From Caulobacter vibrioides (lineage in GTDB: Bacteria; Pseudomonadota; Alphaproteobacteria; Caulobacterales; Caulobacteraceae), in assembly GCF_002310375.3 (NCBI RefSeq), contig NZ_CP023315.3, positions 2,914,001-2,978,000 of the forward strand: 64,000 nt of DNA, in the 5' to 3' direction. The position numbers and the translations under genes are program-made. Positions 17,753 through 26,812 of the stretch are shown piece after piece; position 1 is the first letter of the stretch; every line of letters starts with the position of its first letter. The notes beneath the pieces are model-generated. The model made no database searches and had not been told where the DNA came from. It saw only the letters and a list, made by a program, of their open reading frames with translations.

Positions 17753-18157
17753 TCAGACCCCGACCTTGGGCCCGCCGCCCTTGGCGCTCAACTCCTCAAG
17801 CGTCAGAACGCCATCATTGTTGGCGTCCATCCGCTTGAAGCGCATGGCCATCACCGCATTGGCCTCGGTCCGCGACAGCGCCCCGTCCTTGTCGGTGTCG
17901 AACCGCGCGAACATCCGCTGGCCGCGCTGGCCGGCCTTGGGGCCCTTGGCGTCAGGCCCGGGACCGCGCATGGCGACCTTGGAAAACTCGTCGGCGGAGA
18001 TCCTGCTGTCCTTGTTGGCGTCCAGCCGCGCGAACATCGTGTCGCCGTTCTTGGCCTGGAACTGCTGGAGGGTCATGCCGGTCGGCGCGGCGGTCTGTGC
18101 GAAAGCCGGCGCGGCCAAGGCCAGCACCGCGCCAGTCGCGATCAGAGTGCGTTTCAT
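17753..18157 (-). CDS. exported EF-hand calcium-binding protein
   Basis: About 134 residues with a signal peptide (MKRTLIATGAVLALAAPAFA) and three EF-hand loops: DANKDSRISADEF, DTDKDGALSRTEA and DANNDGVLTLEEL. All have the expected Asp/Asn at loop positions 1, 3 and 5 and Glu at 12. It should bind Ca2+ in the periplasm. It is the first gene of a probable operon with an ECF sigma factor, anti-sigma-like protein and metal-resistance-like protein, so calcium or another divalent ion may be the signal. The start is at the second of two tandem ATGs (18157; the other is 18160). Confidence 0.85.
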   Translation of the reverse strand: MKRTLIATGAVLALAAPAFAQTAAPTGMTLQQFQAKNGDTMFARLDANKDSRISADEFSKVAMRGPGPDAKGPKAGQRGQRMFARFDTDKDGALSRTEANAVMAMRFKRMDANNDGVLTLEELSAKGGGPKVGV

Positions 18158-18251
18158 CATCAGGCTCAAAGTCTCCAAAAGCTGGACAGCCCGTCCCATG
18201 AGCGTGAAACGCGGGGCGACGGGGATTCCGTCGCGGGGATGATGAGATAGT

Positions 18252-18395
18252 CAGAGCGCCCCCTCCGTCACGCGGCTGCGCCGCGCGCCACCTCCCCCGT
18301 TTCACGAGGGAGGAGGATGACACTCAGCCCTCCTGCCCCGCTTGCGGGGGAGGTGGCGCGGCGCCGATAGGCGACGTGACGGAGGGGGCGCTCGC
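18252..18395. repeat. family A variant palindromic repeat
   Basis: The outer ends GAGCGCCCCCTCCGTCACG and CGTGACGGAGGGGGCGCTC are inverted, with internal CCACCTCCCCC/GGGGGAGGTGG hairpins. It is the inside-out relative of family A, repeated at 48244-48387 and, in part, 27260-27377. It fills the gap between the EF-hand operon and glnE and ends 2 nt before the glnE stop codon. Confidence 0.85.
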
Positions 18396-18396
18396 C

Positions 18397-21285
18397 CTAC
18401 CCCTTCACCACCGCCTCATAGGCCGCCCGGGCCTCGGCCTTGGCCTTGGCGAGCTTGGGTCGCAGCGACTTGAACTGGGCCACGCCGCCGGCCTTGGCCA
18501 GCAGGGTCTTGAAGGCCTTGGGCTCGGCCTCGACATCGGCGCCGTCCTCCAGCGCCACCTTGATCAGTTGCGAGAGGTCCTGCTCCAACCGCCAGGCCGC
18601 CTCCAGTCGGCTCAGCGCGCCCGCGTCGGCCAGGCCCGCCTCGCGCAGCGCCGCCAGCGCCTCGCCGGTGTTCTGCCGCAGCGGCCCGTCCGCCGCCGCG
18701 TGGGCCAGTTGCAGGAACTGGGCGGCGAATTCGATGTCCACCAGGCCGCCGGGGTCGAGCTTGAGGTCCCAGTCGCCCTTGCCGGGACGCTCGCGCTCCA
18801 TCAGCTGGCGCATCTCGATGACGTCGGCGGCCGTCTTCTTCCAGGCGCGTGGACGCCGCAGCGCCGCGGCGATCGCCCCCTCGGCCCGCGCCTTGAAGTC
18901 CGGCGAGCTGGCCCAGACGATCCGCGCGCGGGTCAGGGCCAGGAGCTCCCAGGTCTCGGCCTCCTGCGCGTAATAGTCCTCGAAGGCCGCGAAGCTGACC
19001 GCCACCGGTCCCTTGGCGCCCGAGGGCCGCAGCTTCATGTCCACCTCGTACAGCGCGCCCTCGCTGGTCGGCGCCGACAGGGCCGAGATCAGCCGCTGGG
19101 TGAAGCGGGCGTAGAAAACGTCGGCGCTCCACTCCTTGATCGCGGACATGCTTCGCGGATCGTCGGCGGCGTAGAGGGTCATCAGATCAAGGTCCGACTT
19201 GGCGGTCATCTCGCGCGAGCCGGCCTTGCCCAGCGCCACCACGGCCACCGCGCCGGGGAAGACGCCGCCGACGCGCTCGACCTCGGCCAGGGCGGCCGGC
19301 GCCAGGCCGCCGATGATCAGGTCCGCCAGCTCGGCGAAGGCGCGGCCGATGTCGCGCGCGTCGGCGCTGCCGCTCATCACCCGCACGCCGATCCGGAAGC
19401 TCTGGTCGCGGAACAGGCGCCGGGCGCCGTCCATCGCGCCCTCGAAGTCCTCCGGGTCCCACGGCGCGACCGCCGGGGTCTCGATCGGGCCGAAGAAGGT
19501 CGGGTCCAGCAAGGCGTCCAGCGCGGTCGGCCGCTTGGCCAGGGTGGCGGCCAGGCGCGGAGCGAAGGCCATGACCTCGACGATCAGCTCGAACAGGCGC
19601 GGCTGGGCCAGGAACAGCGACTGGATCTGCACGCCCGACGACAACCGCGAGAAGAAGTCGGAAAAGCGGTTGAACGCCTGGTCCGGCGCGCCGGTGGCGT
19701 TGGCGGCGTCCAGCAGGCGCGGCGCCAGGCGGGTGAAGAGCTCGCGGCCCCGCTCGGTGCGGGTGGCGGCGATGTGGCCATGGTGCCAGCCCCGGATGGT
19801 GGCCGCGACCCGCTCGGGGCTGGAAAAGCCCATCCGCTTCAGCGTGGCCAGGGTCTCGGGATCATCGTCGACGCCGGTGAAGACCAGGCTGCCAAACCGC
19901 GAGGACAGCTCCTCCTCGCCGGCGAACAGGCGGCCATAGCGCAGGTTCACGCCCTTCAGCATCTTGCCGACGGCGGCGTCGAAGACCCGCAGATGGCCCT
20001 CGCCCCACAGGGCCGCGACCTTCTTGCGCTCGACGTCGGACTCCGGGAGCTTGTGGGTCTGGTCGTCGGCGATCATCTGGGCGCGGTGCTCCAGCGCCCG
20101 CAGGTCCTTGTAGGCCTGCGTCAGCCAGGCGGCGTCCTCGGGCGTAACATGGCCGGCGGCCGACAGGGCCTGGAGCGCATCGAGCGTGCGGGGGCTACGC
20201 AGGTCCGGCTGGCGGCCGCCCAGGATCAGCTGCTGGGTCTGGACGAAGAACTCGATCTCGCGGATGCCGCCGCGCCCCAGCTTCAAATCCGCGCCCTTGG
20301 CGGTCAGGCGGTCGTCGACCTTGTAGGTGTGGATCTGGCGCTTGATCGAGTGGATGTCGGCGATGGCCGCGAAGTCCAGGTTCCGCCGCCAGATGAACGG
20401 CTGCAGCCCCTCCAGGAACGCCCGCCCTTCGGCGAGGTCGCCGGCCGCGATCCGGGCCTTGATGTGGGCCGCCCGCTCCCAGTTCTGGCCGACGCTCTCA
20501 TAGTAGTCCATGGCCGCATCGACCGGCATGGCCGGCGGGGTCGAGGACGGATCCGGGCGCAGGCGCAGGTCGATGCGGAAGACATAGCCGTCGCCGGTGC
20601 GCTCCTGCAGGATGCGGCCTAGATGGTTGGCGATCCGCACCGCCACCGCCTGCGGCTCGTGTCCGTCGGCCACGGGCAGCTTCTCGGGCGCGTAGAAGAT
20701 CGAAAAATCGATGTCGCTGGAATAGTTCAGCTCGAACGCGCCGTGCTTGCCCATGGCCACGCAGAAGAGGCCGGGCGCTGGTCCCGCCGCGCCGTCTCCG
20801 ACGTGGGTCAGGGCGCCGCGCGCCACCTCCTGCCGGACCGCCTGGGCCAGGGCCGCGTGCAGCACCGCGTCGGCGAACCGGGTCAGGGCGCCGGTCACCT
20901 GATCCAGGTCCCAGACGCCGCCGAGGTCGCTGATCGCGGTCAGCAGGTGCAGGTCGGCCTTCAGCTCGCGCAGGACCCGGCGCGCGGTCTCGAAATCCGG
21001 CTCGGCGGCGACGGCTTCGGCCTGGCTGAGGATCGCCGCCAGGGTCTGGTCAGGATCGCCGGCCAGGATCATCGGCAGGCGCTTGCCGTCGCGGCGCGCC
21101 AGGCCCGCCAGATAGGACGAGGCGGCGAAGATCGGCGCCAGGCTGTCCCAGACCGCGTCGACCGCGACCATCGCCTCGCCGGCGCGCTTGGCGATGGCCT
21201 CATAGGCCCGCTCGGCGGCCTTGGCGTCGATGACGGGGCCGCAGGGGGCGAGACGGGCGGCGAGCGGACCAGCGGGGCGAGTCAT
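18397..21285 (-). CDS. glnE: bifunctional glutamine synthetase adenylyltransferase/deadenylase GlnE
   Basis: About 962 residues that control nitrogen assimilation by adding and removing AMP on glutamine synthetase. Two nucleotidyltransferase domains are visible: the N-terminal deadenylylase with GKHGAFELNYSSDIDF (about residues 180-195) and the C-terminal adenylylase with GKAGSREMTAKSDLDLM (about 685-705). A conserved GlnD_UR_UTase-like helical region follows (DPGGLVDIEFAAQFLQL). The ATG at 21285 is used; a TTG at 21321 would add 12 codons, and neither has a clear ribosome-binding site. It is divergent from the M56 protease gene. Confidence 0.95.
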   Translation of the reverse strand: MTRPAGPLAARLAPCGPVIDAKAAERAYEAIAKRAGEAMVAVDAVWDSLAPIFAASSYLAGLARRDGKRLPMILAGDPDQTLAAILSQAEAVAAEPDFETARRVLRELKADLHLLTAISDLGGVWDLDQVTGALTRFADAVLHAALAQAVRQEVARGALTHVGDGAAGPAPGLFCVAMGKHGAFELNYSSDIDFSIFYAPEKLPVADGHEPQAVAVRIANHLGRILQERTGDGYVFRIDLRLRPDPSSTPPAMPVDAAMDYYESVGQNWERAAHIKARIAAGDLAEGRAFLEGLQPFIWRRNLDFAAIADIHSIKRQIHTYKVDDRLTAKGADLKLGRGGIREIEFFVQTQQLILGGRQPDLRSPRTLDALQALSAAGHVTPEDAAWLTQAYKDLRALEHRAQMIADDQTHKLPESDVERKKVAALWGEGHLRVFDAAVGKMLKGVNLRYGRLFAGEEELSSRFGSLVFTGVDDDPETLATLKRMGFSSPERVAATIRGWHHGHIAATRTERGRELFTRLAPRLLDAANATGAPDQAFNRFSDFFSRLSSGVQIQSLFLAQPRLFELIVEVMAFAPRLAATLAKRPTALDALLDPTFFGPIETPAVAPWDPEDFEGAMDGARRLFRDQSFRIGVRVMSGSADARDIGRAFAELADLIIGGLAPAALAEVERVGGVFPGAVAVVALGKAGSREMTAKSDLDLMTLYAADDPRSMSAIKEWSADVFYARFTQRLISALSAPTSEGALYEVDMKLRPSGAKGPVAVSFAAFEDYYAQEAETWELLALTRARIVWASSPDFKARAEGAIAAALRRPRAWKKTAADVIEMRQLMERERPGKGDWDLKLDPGGLVDIEFAAQFLQLAHAAADGPLRQNTGEALAALREAGLADAGALSRLEAAWRLEQDLSQLIKVALEDGADVEAEPKAFKTLLAKAGGVAQFKSLRPKLAKAKAEARAAYEAVVKG

Positions 21286-21341
21286 GCGCCGCACGGTGGC
21301 CTGCGTTGCGTTCTCCGACAAGCCGAGGGCGAGACGCGCGC

Positions 21342-21376
21342 TTGACCTTCCGTATTACAGTTGTAACCATAGAGTC
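21342..21376 (+). promoter_or_regulatory. BlaI/CopY-type operator with a -35-like element and a GANTC site
   Basis: The palindrome TTACAGTTGTAA (21355-21366) contains TACA-N2-TGTA, the core operator of BlaI/MecI/CopY winged-helix repressors. It sits just downstream of TTGACC (21342-21347) and upstream of a GAGTC CcrM site (21372-21376), 39 bp before the start codon of the M56 gene. Repressor binding here would block the promoter. Confidence 0.6.
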
Positions 21377-21404
21377 CGAGAAACGGTCAGGACCGCATCC
21401 GACG

Positions 21405-22292
21405 ATGATCGAGCTGTTCGCCCTCGCCCTGATCCGGGCCCAGATCGCCGCCGCCGCCGCCGTGCTGCTGGTGCTGATCCTGCGGCCGTCGGCGCGCCGG
21501 CTGTTTGGACCCCGCCGGGCCTATGCGCTGTGGGGCGTGGTTCCGGCCGCCGCCGCCGCCGCCTTCCTGCCCAGCCTGGCCGAGACCATGGATATCGGCG
21601 CGCCCACCCAGCCGCTGGGGGCCTGGGCGCCGAAGCTGGTCGTCCTGTGGCTGGTGGGCTGCGCGATCGCCACCGCGATCCTGATCCTGCGCGAGCATCT
21701 GTTCCGCCGCCGCGTCGACCAGGGCCAGGCGGGTCCGGCGGTGATGGGCGCCCTGTGGCCGCGCATCGTGCTGCCCGCCGACTTCGCCCAACGCTTCGAC
21801 GCCCATGAGCGCGAGCTGATCGTCCTGCACGAGCGCACCCATATCCAGCGGGGCGATCCGATCGCCAATCTGGTCATCGCCGGGGCCGGCGTCCTGGGCT
21901 GGTGCAATCCGATGATGGCTGTGGCCCAGCGCTTCATCCGCATCGACCAGGAGCTGGCCTGCGACGCCACCGTGGTGGCCCTGCGCTCGGACATCCGCGC
22001 CGACTACGCCCGCGCCCTGATGAAGGCCCAGATGGGCGCCAGCGTCTCGCCGCTGGCCTGCGGCTGGGCCACCCATCCGCTGATCCTGCGCGTCTCGCTG
22101 CTGAACCGCCGCGAACCCAGCCTGCACCGCGACATCGCCGGCTTTCTGACCATGACCTTCCTGGCGATCATGGCCATGGTCGTGGTCTGGAGCGTCGCCC
22201 CGCGCGGCCCCGACTACAGCGACCTGCGCCCTGGCCTGGCGCCGGAGATGGACCCCTATACGGGCGTGATCACCTGGGTGCAGGGGACATAG
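21405..22292 (+). CDS. orphan M56 (BlaR1-like) membrane metalloprotease
   Basis: A 295-residue multi-pass membrane protein with N-terminal segments at about residues 2-28, 40-60 and 70-95, a cytoplasmic zinc-protease loop with HExxH as LHERTH (about 141-146) followed by the distant metal ligand region (DQELACDATVV), a fourth segment, and a last one near 250-272 (TMTFLAIMAMVVVWSVAP). It resembles the protease part of BlaR1/MecR1 but has no C-terminal penicillin-binding sensor domain. Family members cleave a BlaI-type repressor; no blaI gene is adjacent, although a BlaI-type operator precedes this gene. Confidence 0.85.
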   Translation: MIELFALALIRAQIAAAAAVLLVLILRPSARRLFGPRRAYALWGVVPAAAAAAFLPSLAETMDIGAPTQPLGAWAPKLVVLWLVGCAIATAILILREHLFRRRVDQGQAGPAVMGALWPRIVLPADFAQRFDAHERELIVLHERTHIQRGDPIANLVIAGAGVLGWCNPMMAVAQRFIRIDQELACDATVVALRSDIRADYARALMKAQMGASVSPLACGWATHPLILRVSLLNRREPSLHRDIAGFLTMTFLAIMAMVVVWSVAPRGPDYSDLRPGLAPEMDPYTGVITWVQGT

Positions 22293-22373
22293 GGCGGGGC
22301 GGCGGTGCGTTCAGGGAGAGCGCAAGTCCCTCATAGCCCGTCATGTCGTTCTAGAATGGGTGGATTGCGGACC

Positions 22374-22488
22374 AATCCTCCCCCTAGCGGGGGAGGTGTC
22401 GGCGAAGCCGACGGAGGGGGAAGAGGCAAGCTCAGCGGCGCTTCCCCCTCCGGCCTTCGGCCTCCTCCCCCTCTGGGGGGAGGATTTT
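22374..22488. repeat. family A palindromic intergenic repeat
   Basis: A full copy in the 312-bp gap between the M56 gene and the convergent histidine kinase. The rest of the gap (22293-22373 and 22489-22604) holds nothing else I can identify. Confidence 0.9.
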
Positions 22489-22604
22489 CGAGCTGTCCGA
22501 CTAGGGTCGGAACCGCGCGCTAGGTTCCGTCCACAAGCGGACGTTCAGATCTCGATCACCAGCTCCTGCAAGGCTTGGCTGACATCCCCTGTACGGGAAG
22601 CCCC

Positions 22605-24011
22605 CTACTCCACCCGCGGCAGCACCAGCGCCACGCGCAGGCCAGGGCCCATGCCGTTGTACTCGCCCGGCCCCTCGGCCAGCTCCAGCCGGCCGCCGTG
22701 CGAGGTCGCCACGGCGCTGACCAAGGAGAGGCCAAGGCCCGCGCCCGGTTCGCTGCGGCTGTTTTCCAGGCGCACGAAGCGCTGGACCACGCGGGGGCGG
22801 TCGGCCTCGGGCACGCCGGGGCCGGTGTCGGTCACCGAGAACTCCAGCTCGCCCGACGAGGTGCGCCGCGCCCGCAGCATGATCGCGCCGCCCTCGGGCG
22901 TGTACTTGATGGCGTTGTCGAGGATGTTGGCCAGCGCCTGGGCCAGGAACTCGCGATTGCCCTTGATGATCAGGGCCGGGACGATCTCGGCCTTGAAGTC
23001 CAGGCCCTTGTCCTCGCACGACAGCTCATAGAGCTCGGCCATGTCGCCGGCCAGTTCCGAGGCGTCGAACTGGCGCTGGTCCGGGGCCGAGCCGGCCGCC
23101 TGCAGCCGGGCGATGGCCAGCACGGCGTTGAAGGTCTTGAGCACCCCGTCGGCGTCCTGCAACGCCGTCTCCAGGGCCGCGACCGGATCGCCCTTGCCGT
23201 TCTCGGCGTCGATCAGGGCCACCTCCATGCGGGCCCGCAGGCGGGTGAGCGGCGAGCGCAGGTCATGGGCGATGGCGTCGCCGGCATGGCGCAGGCCGCC
23301 CATCAGGCGCTCGATCCGGTCGAGCATGTCGTTCAGGCCCTCGGCCAGCTCGTCATACTCATCGCGCGTGCCCCGCACCCGGGCGCGAGCGTGCAGATCA
23401 CCGCCGCGCACGGCGTTGACCACGTCCACCAGGCCCTGCATCGAGCGGCTGACATTGCGGCTGATCAGCACCCCGCCGGCCATGCCCAGCAGGATGACCA
23501 GCGCCCCGGCGCCCCACAGCGCCCGGACGATCTTGCGGACATAGGCCTCCGAGGCGTCGACATCGGCGCCGACGAACAGGATCTCGCCATTGTCCAGGCG
23601 CTGCTGCACGCCGCGCGCGGCGGCCCGGACCTCGGCGCCGTCGAGATCGGTCTCGGTGACCTTGAAGCTGGCCCATTCGGGGCCGTCGCCCGTGAAGCCG
23701 GAGACCGGCGACTCCTCAATCGAGCCGGAGATACGCTTGCCGTCCTTGTCGGCCAGGAAATACAGGAACGGCCGCTCGCTGGTGGCGCGCTCGACGATGG
23801 TCTGGTTCAGCGCGTCGACGCCGCCCTGGCGGTAAGCCGCCTCCAGGCTCTCGAACTCGCGGCTGATCTCGGCCTGGGCGCGGCGGTTCACCTCGCCCGC
23901 CGTGGCCACATAGATATAGCCCAGGAAGGCGCTGGCGGCCGCCGCGAACAGGGCCAGAAACAGCAGGGTCAGCCGGAACGGCGTGGTGCGGAGAAGGCGC
24001 GGCAGACGCAT
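22605..24011 (-). CDS. membrane sensor histidine kinase
   Basis: A 468-residue classic sensor kinase. Membrane segments at about residues 12-34 and 163-183 enclose a periplasmic sensor of about 125 residues. HAMP linker (about 184-236), HisKA with His249 in DAIAHDLRSPLTRLR, then HATPase_c with N box (LANILDNAIKYTPEGG), DTGPGVP and GAGLGLSLV. It is the partner of the OmpR-type regulator at 24188-24859, from which it is separated by a palindromic repeat rather than the usual overlap. The stimulus is unknown; the neighbouring DegP-like protease suggests envelope stress. Confidence 0.93.
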   Translation of the reverse strand: MRLPRLLRTTPFRLTLLFLALFAAAASAFLGYIYVATAGEVNRRAQAEISREFESLEAAYRQGGVDALNQTIVERATSERPFLYFLADKDGKRISGSIEESPVSGFTGDGPEWASFKVTETDLDGAEVRAAARGVQQRLDNGEILFVGADVDASEAYVRKIVRALWGAGALVILLGMAGGVLISRNVSRSMQGLVDVVNAVRGGDLHARARVRGTRDEYDELAEGLNDMLDRIERLMGGLRHAGDAIAHDLRSPLTRLRARMEVALIDAENGKGDPVAALETALQDADGVLKTFNAVLAIARLQAAGSAPDQRQFDASELAGDMAELYELSCEDKGLDFKAEIVPALIIKGNREFLAQALANILDNAIKYTPEGGAIMLRARRTSSGELEFSVTDTGPGVPEADRPRVVQRFVRLENSRSEPGAGLGLSLVSAVATSHGGRLELAEGPGEYNGMGPGLRVALVLPRVE

Positions 24012-24070
24012 GGTGTGGTAGGCGCGAAGGCCCCCTCGAATCCGACCTCATTGGAGTTCGGAGCATTGAA

Positions 24071-24180
24071 TTCCCGACCTTCCCGGCGAATGCCGGGACC
24101 CAGATTCAGCCTGAGCGACGATCCAGTCCGGCGCCGCTTGGCCCTTCGATCTGGGCCCCGGCATTCGCCGGGGAGGTCGG
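24071..24180. repeat. family C palindromic repeat between regulator and kinase genes
   Basis: The arms CCGACCTTCCCGGCGAATGC and GCATTCGCCGGGGAGGTCGG, with an inner CCCAGAT/ATCTGGG pair, are inverted around a centre containing a GATTC (GANTC) site. It is the only copy of this family seen in the window. Confidence 0.8.
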
Positions 24181-24187
24181 ATGAAGG

Positions 24188-24859
24188 TTACGGATCCAGC
24201 CGGTAGCCGGCGCCGCGCACCGTCTGCAGCATGGCCCGGTCGAAGCCCTTGTCGATCTTGCTGCGCAGGCGCGAGATGTGGACGTCGATGACGTTGGTCT
24301 GCGGGTCGAAATGGTACTCCCAGACCTTCTCCAGCAGCATGGTGCGGGTCACCGACTGGCCGGCGTGGCGCATCATGAACTCCAGCAGCTGGAATTCGCG
24401 AGGCTGCAGGTCGATCTCCTTGCCCTGGCGATGGACCGTGCGGTTGATCAGGTTCATTTCCAGTTCGCCCACCTTGAGGGTGGTGGCCACGGCGCCCGTC
24501 TCGCGGCGGCGCGACAGGGCCTCGACCCGGGCCATCAGCTCGGGGAAGGCGTAGGGCTTGACCAGATAGTCGTCGGCGCCGGCCTTCAGGCCGACCACGC
24601 GGTCATTGACCTCGCCCAGGGCCGACAGGAACAGCACCGGCGTCTGGTCGCCCTCGCGACGCAGGGTCTCGACCACCGTGACGCCGTCCATCTTGGGCAT
24701 CATCCGGTCGACGACCAGGACGTCGTAGCCGCCCTTCTGGGCCTCGGCCAGGCCCGCCTCGCCGTCCGGCGCATGGGCGACGTCATAGCCGGCTTCCTTG
24801 AGCCCGTGCGCCATGGCGCCGGCAGCTTCCAGGTCGTCCTCGATAATCAGAATACGCAT
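24188..24859 (-). CDS. OmpR-family response regulator
   Basis: A 223-residue two-domain regulator. The receiver domain has the acidic pocket EDD at 7-9, phospho-acceptor Asp51 (LVVDRMMPKMDG), Ser/Thr in FLSALG and Lys in VKPYAF. The C-terminal winged helix (about 128-220) carries RTVHRQGKEIDLQPREF and NVIDVHISRLRSKID. It is upstream of its kinase (22605-24011) on the same strand and downstream of the degP-like gene, with an intrinsic terminator between them. Confidence 0.95.
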   Translation of the reverse strand: MRILIIEDDLEAAGAMAHGLKEAGYDVAHAPDGEAGLAEAQKGGYDVLVVDRMMPKMDGVTVVETLRREGDQTPVLFLSALGEVNDRVVGLKAGADDYLVKPYAFPELMARVEALSRRRETGAVATTLKVGELEMNLINRTVHRQGKEIDLQPREFQLLEFMMRHAGQSVTRTMLLEKVWEYHFDPQTNVIDVHISRLRSKIDKGFDRAMLQTVRGAGYRLDP

Positions 24860-24990
24860 CGTAAAGCCCCTCAGGCGCCAGACACGGTGGTCGAACGTTG
24901 GACGTTCCCCCGATTCCGCGCATCACGCGATAGTTGTCCGGTTGATAGCGCTTTCGACGACCGCCGTAACTTAAACCTTCGACAGGTACG

Positions 24991-25023
24991 AAAAAGCCCC
25001 GCCCAGGAGGTCCTGGACGGGGC
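24991..25023 (-). terminator. intrinsic terminator of the degP-like gene
   Basis: Read on the minus strand, a strong GC stem (25023-25011 with 25007-24996, core GCCCCG-CCAGG) is followed directly by TTTTT (complement of 24991-24995). It lies 24 nt past the protease stop codon. Confidence 0.85.
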
Positions 25024-25046
25024 GATTTGGTTCGAAGACGGAGCGC

Positions 25047-26633
25047 TTAAGGCGCGATCTTCAGCGGCACGAAGACCGAGCGGTTCTGGCGGATCACCTT
25101 GACCAGCACGCTGGTGCGGCCGGCCTTCTTGGCCGCCTCCACCGCCGCGCTCACGTCGCCGGCGCTGACGACCGGCGCGCCGTTGATGTTGGCCAGGACG
25201 TCGCCCTTGGCCAGACCCTTCTCGCCGGCGTCGCTGTCGCCCTTCACGCCGATGATCAGCAGGCCCTTGATCTCGGGCTCGATCTTGTAGGTCTGGCGCG
25301 CGGCCGCATCGATCGGCGCCAGGGTCAGGCCCAGCGCGTCGACCTTCTGGCTGGCGGGCTTGTCCGGCGTCGGCGTCGCGCCGTCCTGGCCCTGATCATC
25401 GCCGGTGGCGGCCAGGCTGCTCTCGGAGGGACGCGTGCCCGACGTCACGTTGACCACGCGCGGCTTGCCGTCGCGAATGATCGACATCTTGATCGTCTCG
25501 CCCGGACGCGCCTTGGAGACCTCACGAGTCAGCTCGGAGCGGTCGGCGATCTTGACGCCGTTGACGGCCACCAGGATGTCGTCCGGCAGCAGGCCCGCCT
25601 TGGCGGCGGGTTGGCCCGGCACGACATCGGCGACGATCGCGCCCTTGACATCAGTCAGGCCCAGGGCCTCGGCCATCTCGGCGCTGAAGTCGAGGATGCT
25701 GACGCCGATATAGCCGCGCACGACCTTGCCGTTGGCGATCAGTTGCTTGGCCACGCCCTCGGCGACCTCGGCGGGGATGGCGAAGCCGATGCCGACCGAG
25801 CCGCCCGTCGGCGAGTAGATGGCGCTGTTGACGCCGATCACGCGGCCATAGATGTCGAAGCTGGGACCGCCCGAGTTGCCGCGATTGATCGGCGCGTCGA
25901 TCTGGATGTAGGGCACGAACGACGAGGTGTTGTCGTTCAGATTGCGGTCATAGGCCGAAATGATGCCGGCCGTGGCCGTGCCGCCCAGGCCGAACGGGTT
26001 GCCGATGGTGATCACCCAGTCGCCGACGCGCGGCTTGGCCTGGTTTTCGAAGTTCACAAAGGTGAAGTCCTTACCCTTGGCCTTGGGGTCGACCACCTTG
26101 ATCACGGCCAGGTCGGTGCCTTCGTCGCGGCCGACCAGGGTGGCCTTCAGCTCGCGACCGTCCTTCAGCACCACCTGGATGTCGTCGGCTTCGGCCACGA
26201 CGTGGTTGTTGGTCACGATGTAGCCGTCAGCCGAAATGAAGAAGCCCGAGCCCGCCGATTGTTGCTTGGGCGTGGCCGGCGTGTCGCCGTCCTCGTCTTG
26301 CTGCTCCTGGCCCGGCTGCCCCGGACGACGCTGGCCGCGCGGCACGATGTCGAAGCCTTCCAGGCCCGGGATGCGCAGCGAGGGCGCCTTGGCCTTGGAT
26401 GTCACGTTGATCTGGACGACGGCCGGCGAGACCTTTTCGAAGATGTCGGCGAACGACATCGGCGCGCCCGGCGGCGGCGCGAAGGTTGGCGCGGTGGCTG
26501 TGGACGCGCGGACCACCGGAGCCTGGGCGGCGTCGGCCGTCCCCATGCGCATGCCCATCCCGGCCAGGGCCGCGCACGCCACGCCCGCGCCAGCGACGGC
26601 GCCCACGATGAAACCCGACTTCCTTGCGGTCAT
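25047..26633 (-). CDS. DegP/HtrA-family periplasmic serine protease (Do-like)
   Basis: A 528-residue S1C protease for envelope quality control. The N-terminal hydrophobic segment (FIVGAVAGAGVACAALAG) is a signal or membrane anchor. The protease domain has His144 (VTNNHVVA), Asp174 (EGTDLAVIK) and Ser254 (RGNSGGPSFD). An acidic, Gln-rich insertion lies at about 100-125 (PGQEQQDEDGD), the usual place of the LA loop. Two PDZ domains follow (about 290-385, and 430-525). The length and two PDZ domains match Do-type proteases. GAGGAAAGACGAGA precedes the ATG. It is probably a separate transcript ended by the terminator at 24991-25023, although the two-component genes downstream may be functionally linked. 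Confidence 0.93.
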   Translation of the reverse strand: MTARKSGFIVGAVAGAGVACAALAGMGMRMGTADAAQAPVVRASTATAPTFAPPPGAPMSFADIFEKVSPAVVQINVTSKAKAPSLRIPGLEGFDIVPRGQRRPGQPGQEQQDEDGDTPATPKQQSAGSGFFISADGYIVTNNHVVAEADDIQVVLKDGRELKATLVGRDEGTDLAVIKVVDPKAKGKDFTFVNFENQAKPRVGDWVITIGNPFGLGGTATAGIISAYDRNLNDNTSSFVPYIQIDAPINRGNSGGPSFDIYGRVIGVNSAIYSPTGGSVGIGFAIPAEVAEGVAKQLIANGKVVRGYIGVSILDFSAEMAEALGLTDVKGAIVADVVPGQPAAKAGLLPDDILVAVNGVKIADRSELTREVSKARPGETIKMSIIRDGKPRVVNVTSGTRPSESSLAATGDDQGQDGATPTPDKPASQKVDALGLTLAPIDAAARQTYKIEPEIKGLLIIGVKGDSDAGEKGLAKGDVLANINGAPVVSAGDVSAAVEAAKKAGRTSVLVKVIRQNRSVFVPLKIAP

Positions 26634-26812
26634 TCTCGTCTTTCCTCACCCGCGCCCCAAGGACGCGGTCCCTTAACGTCATCCGCGCGCCCGGCGCACG
26701 GCCCCGATCTCATTGAGAACCTAGTCGCGGCATTTAAAGGTGCAATGGTTCACGTACGATCTTTCCGCTCTGCGGACGGTGCTTCTTGCAGCGCTATTTC
26801 GGCGCAATCGTG

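Noticed and set aside
18376..20622. Very long open frame on the strand opposite glnE (and similar ones opposite the peptidase at 1942-4479, CcmF and g15)
   Set aside because: High-GC codon bias keeps the antisense frame open. The translations are repetitive in Gly, Arg, Ala and His with no domains, while the opposite strand encodes full known proteins.
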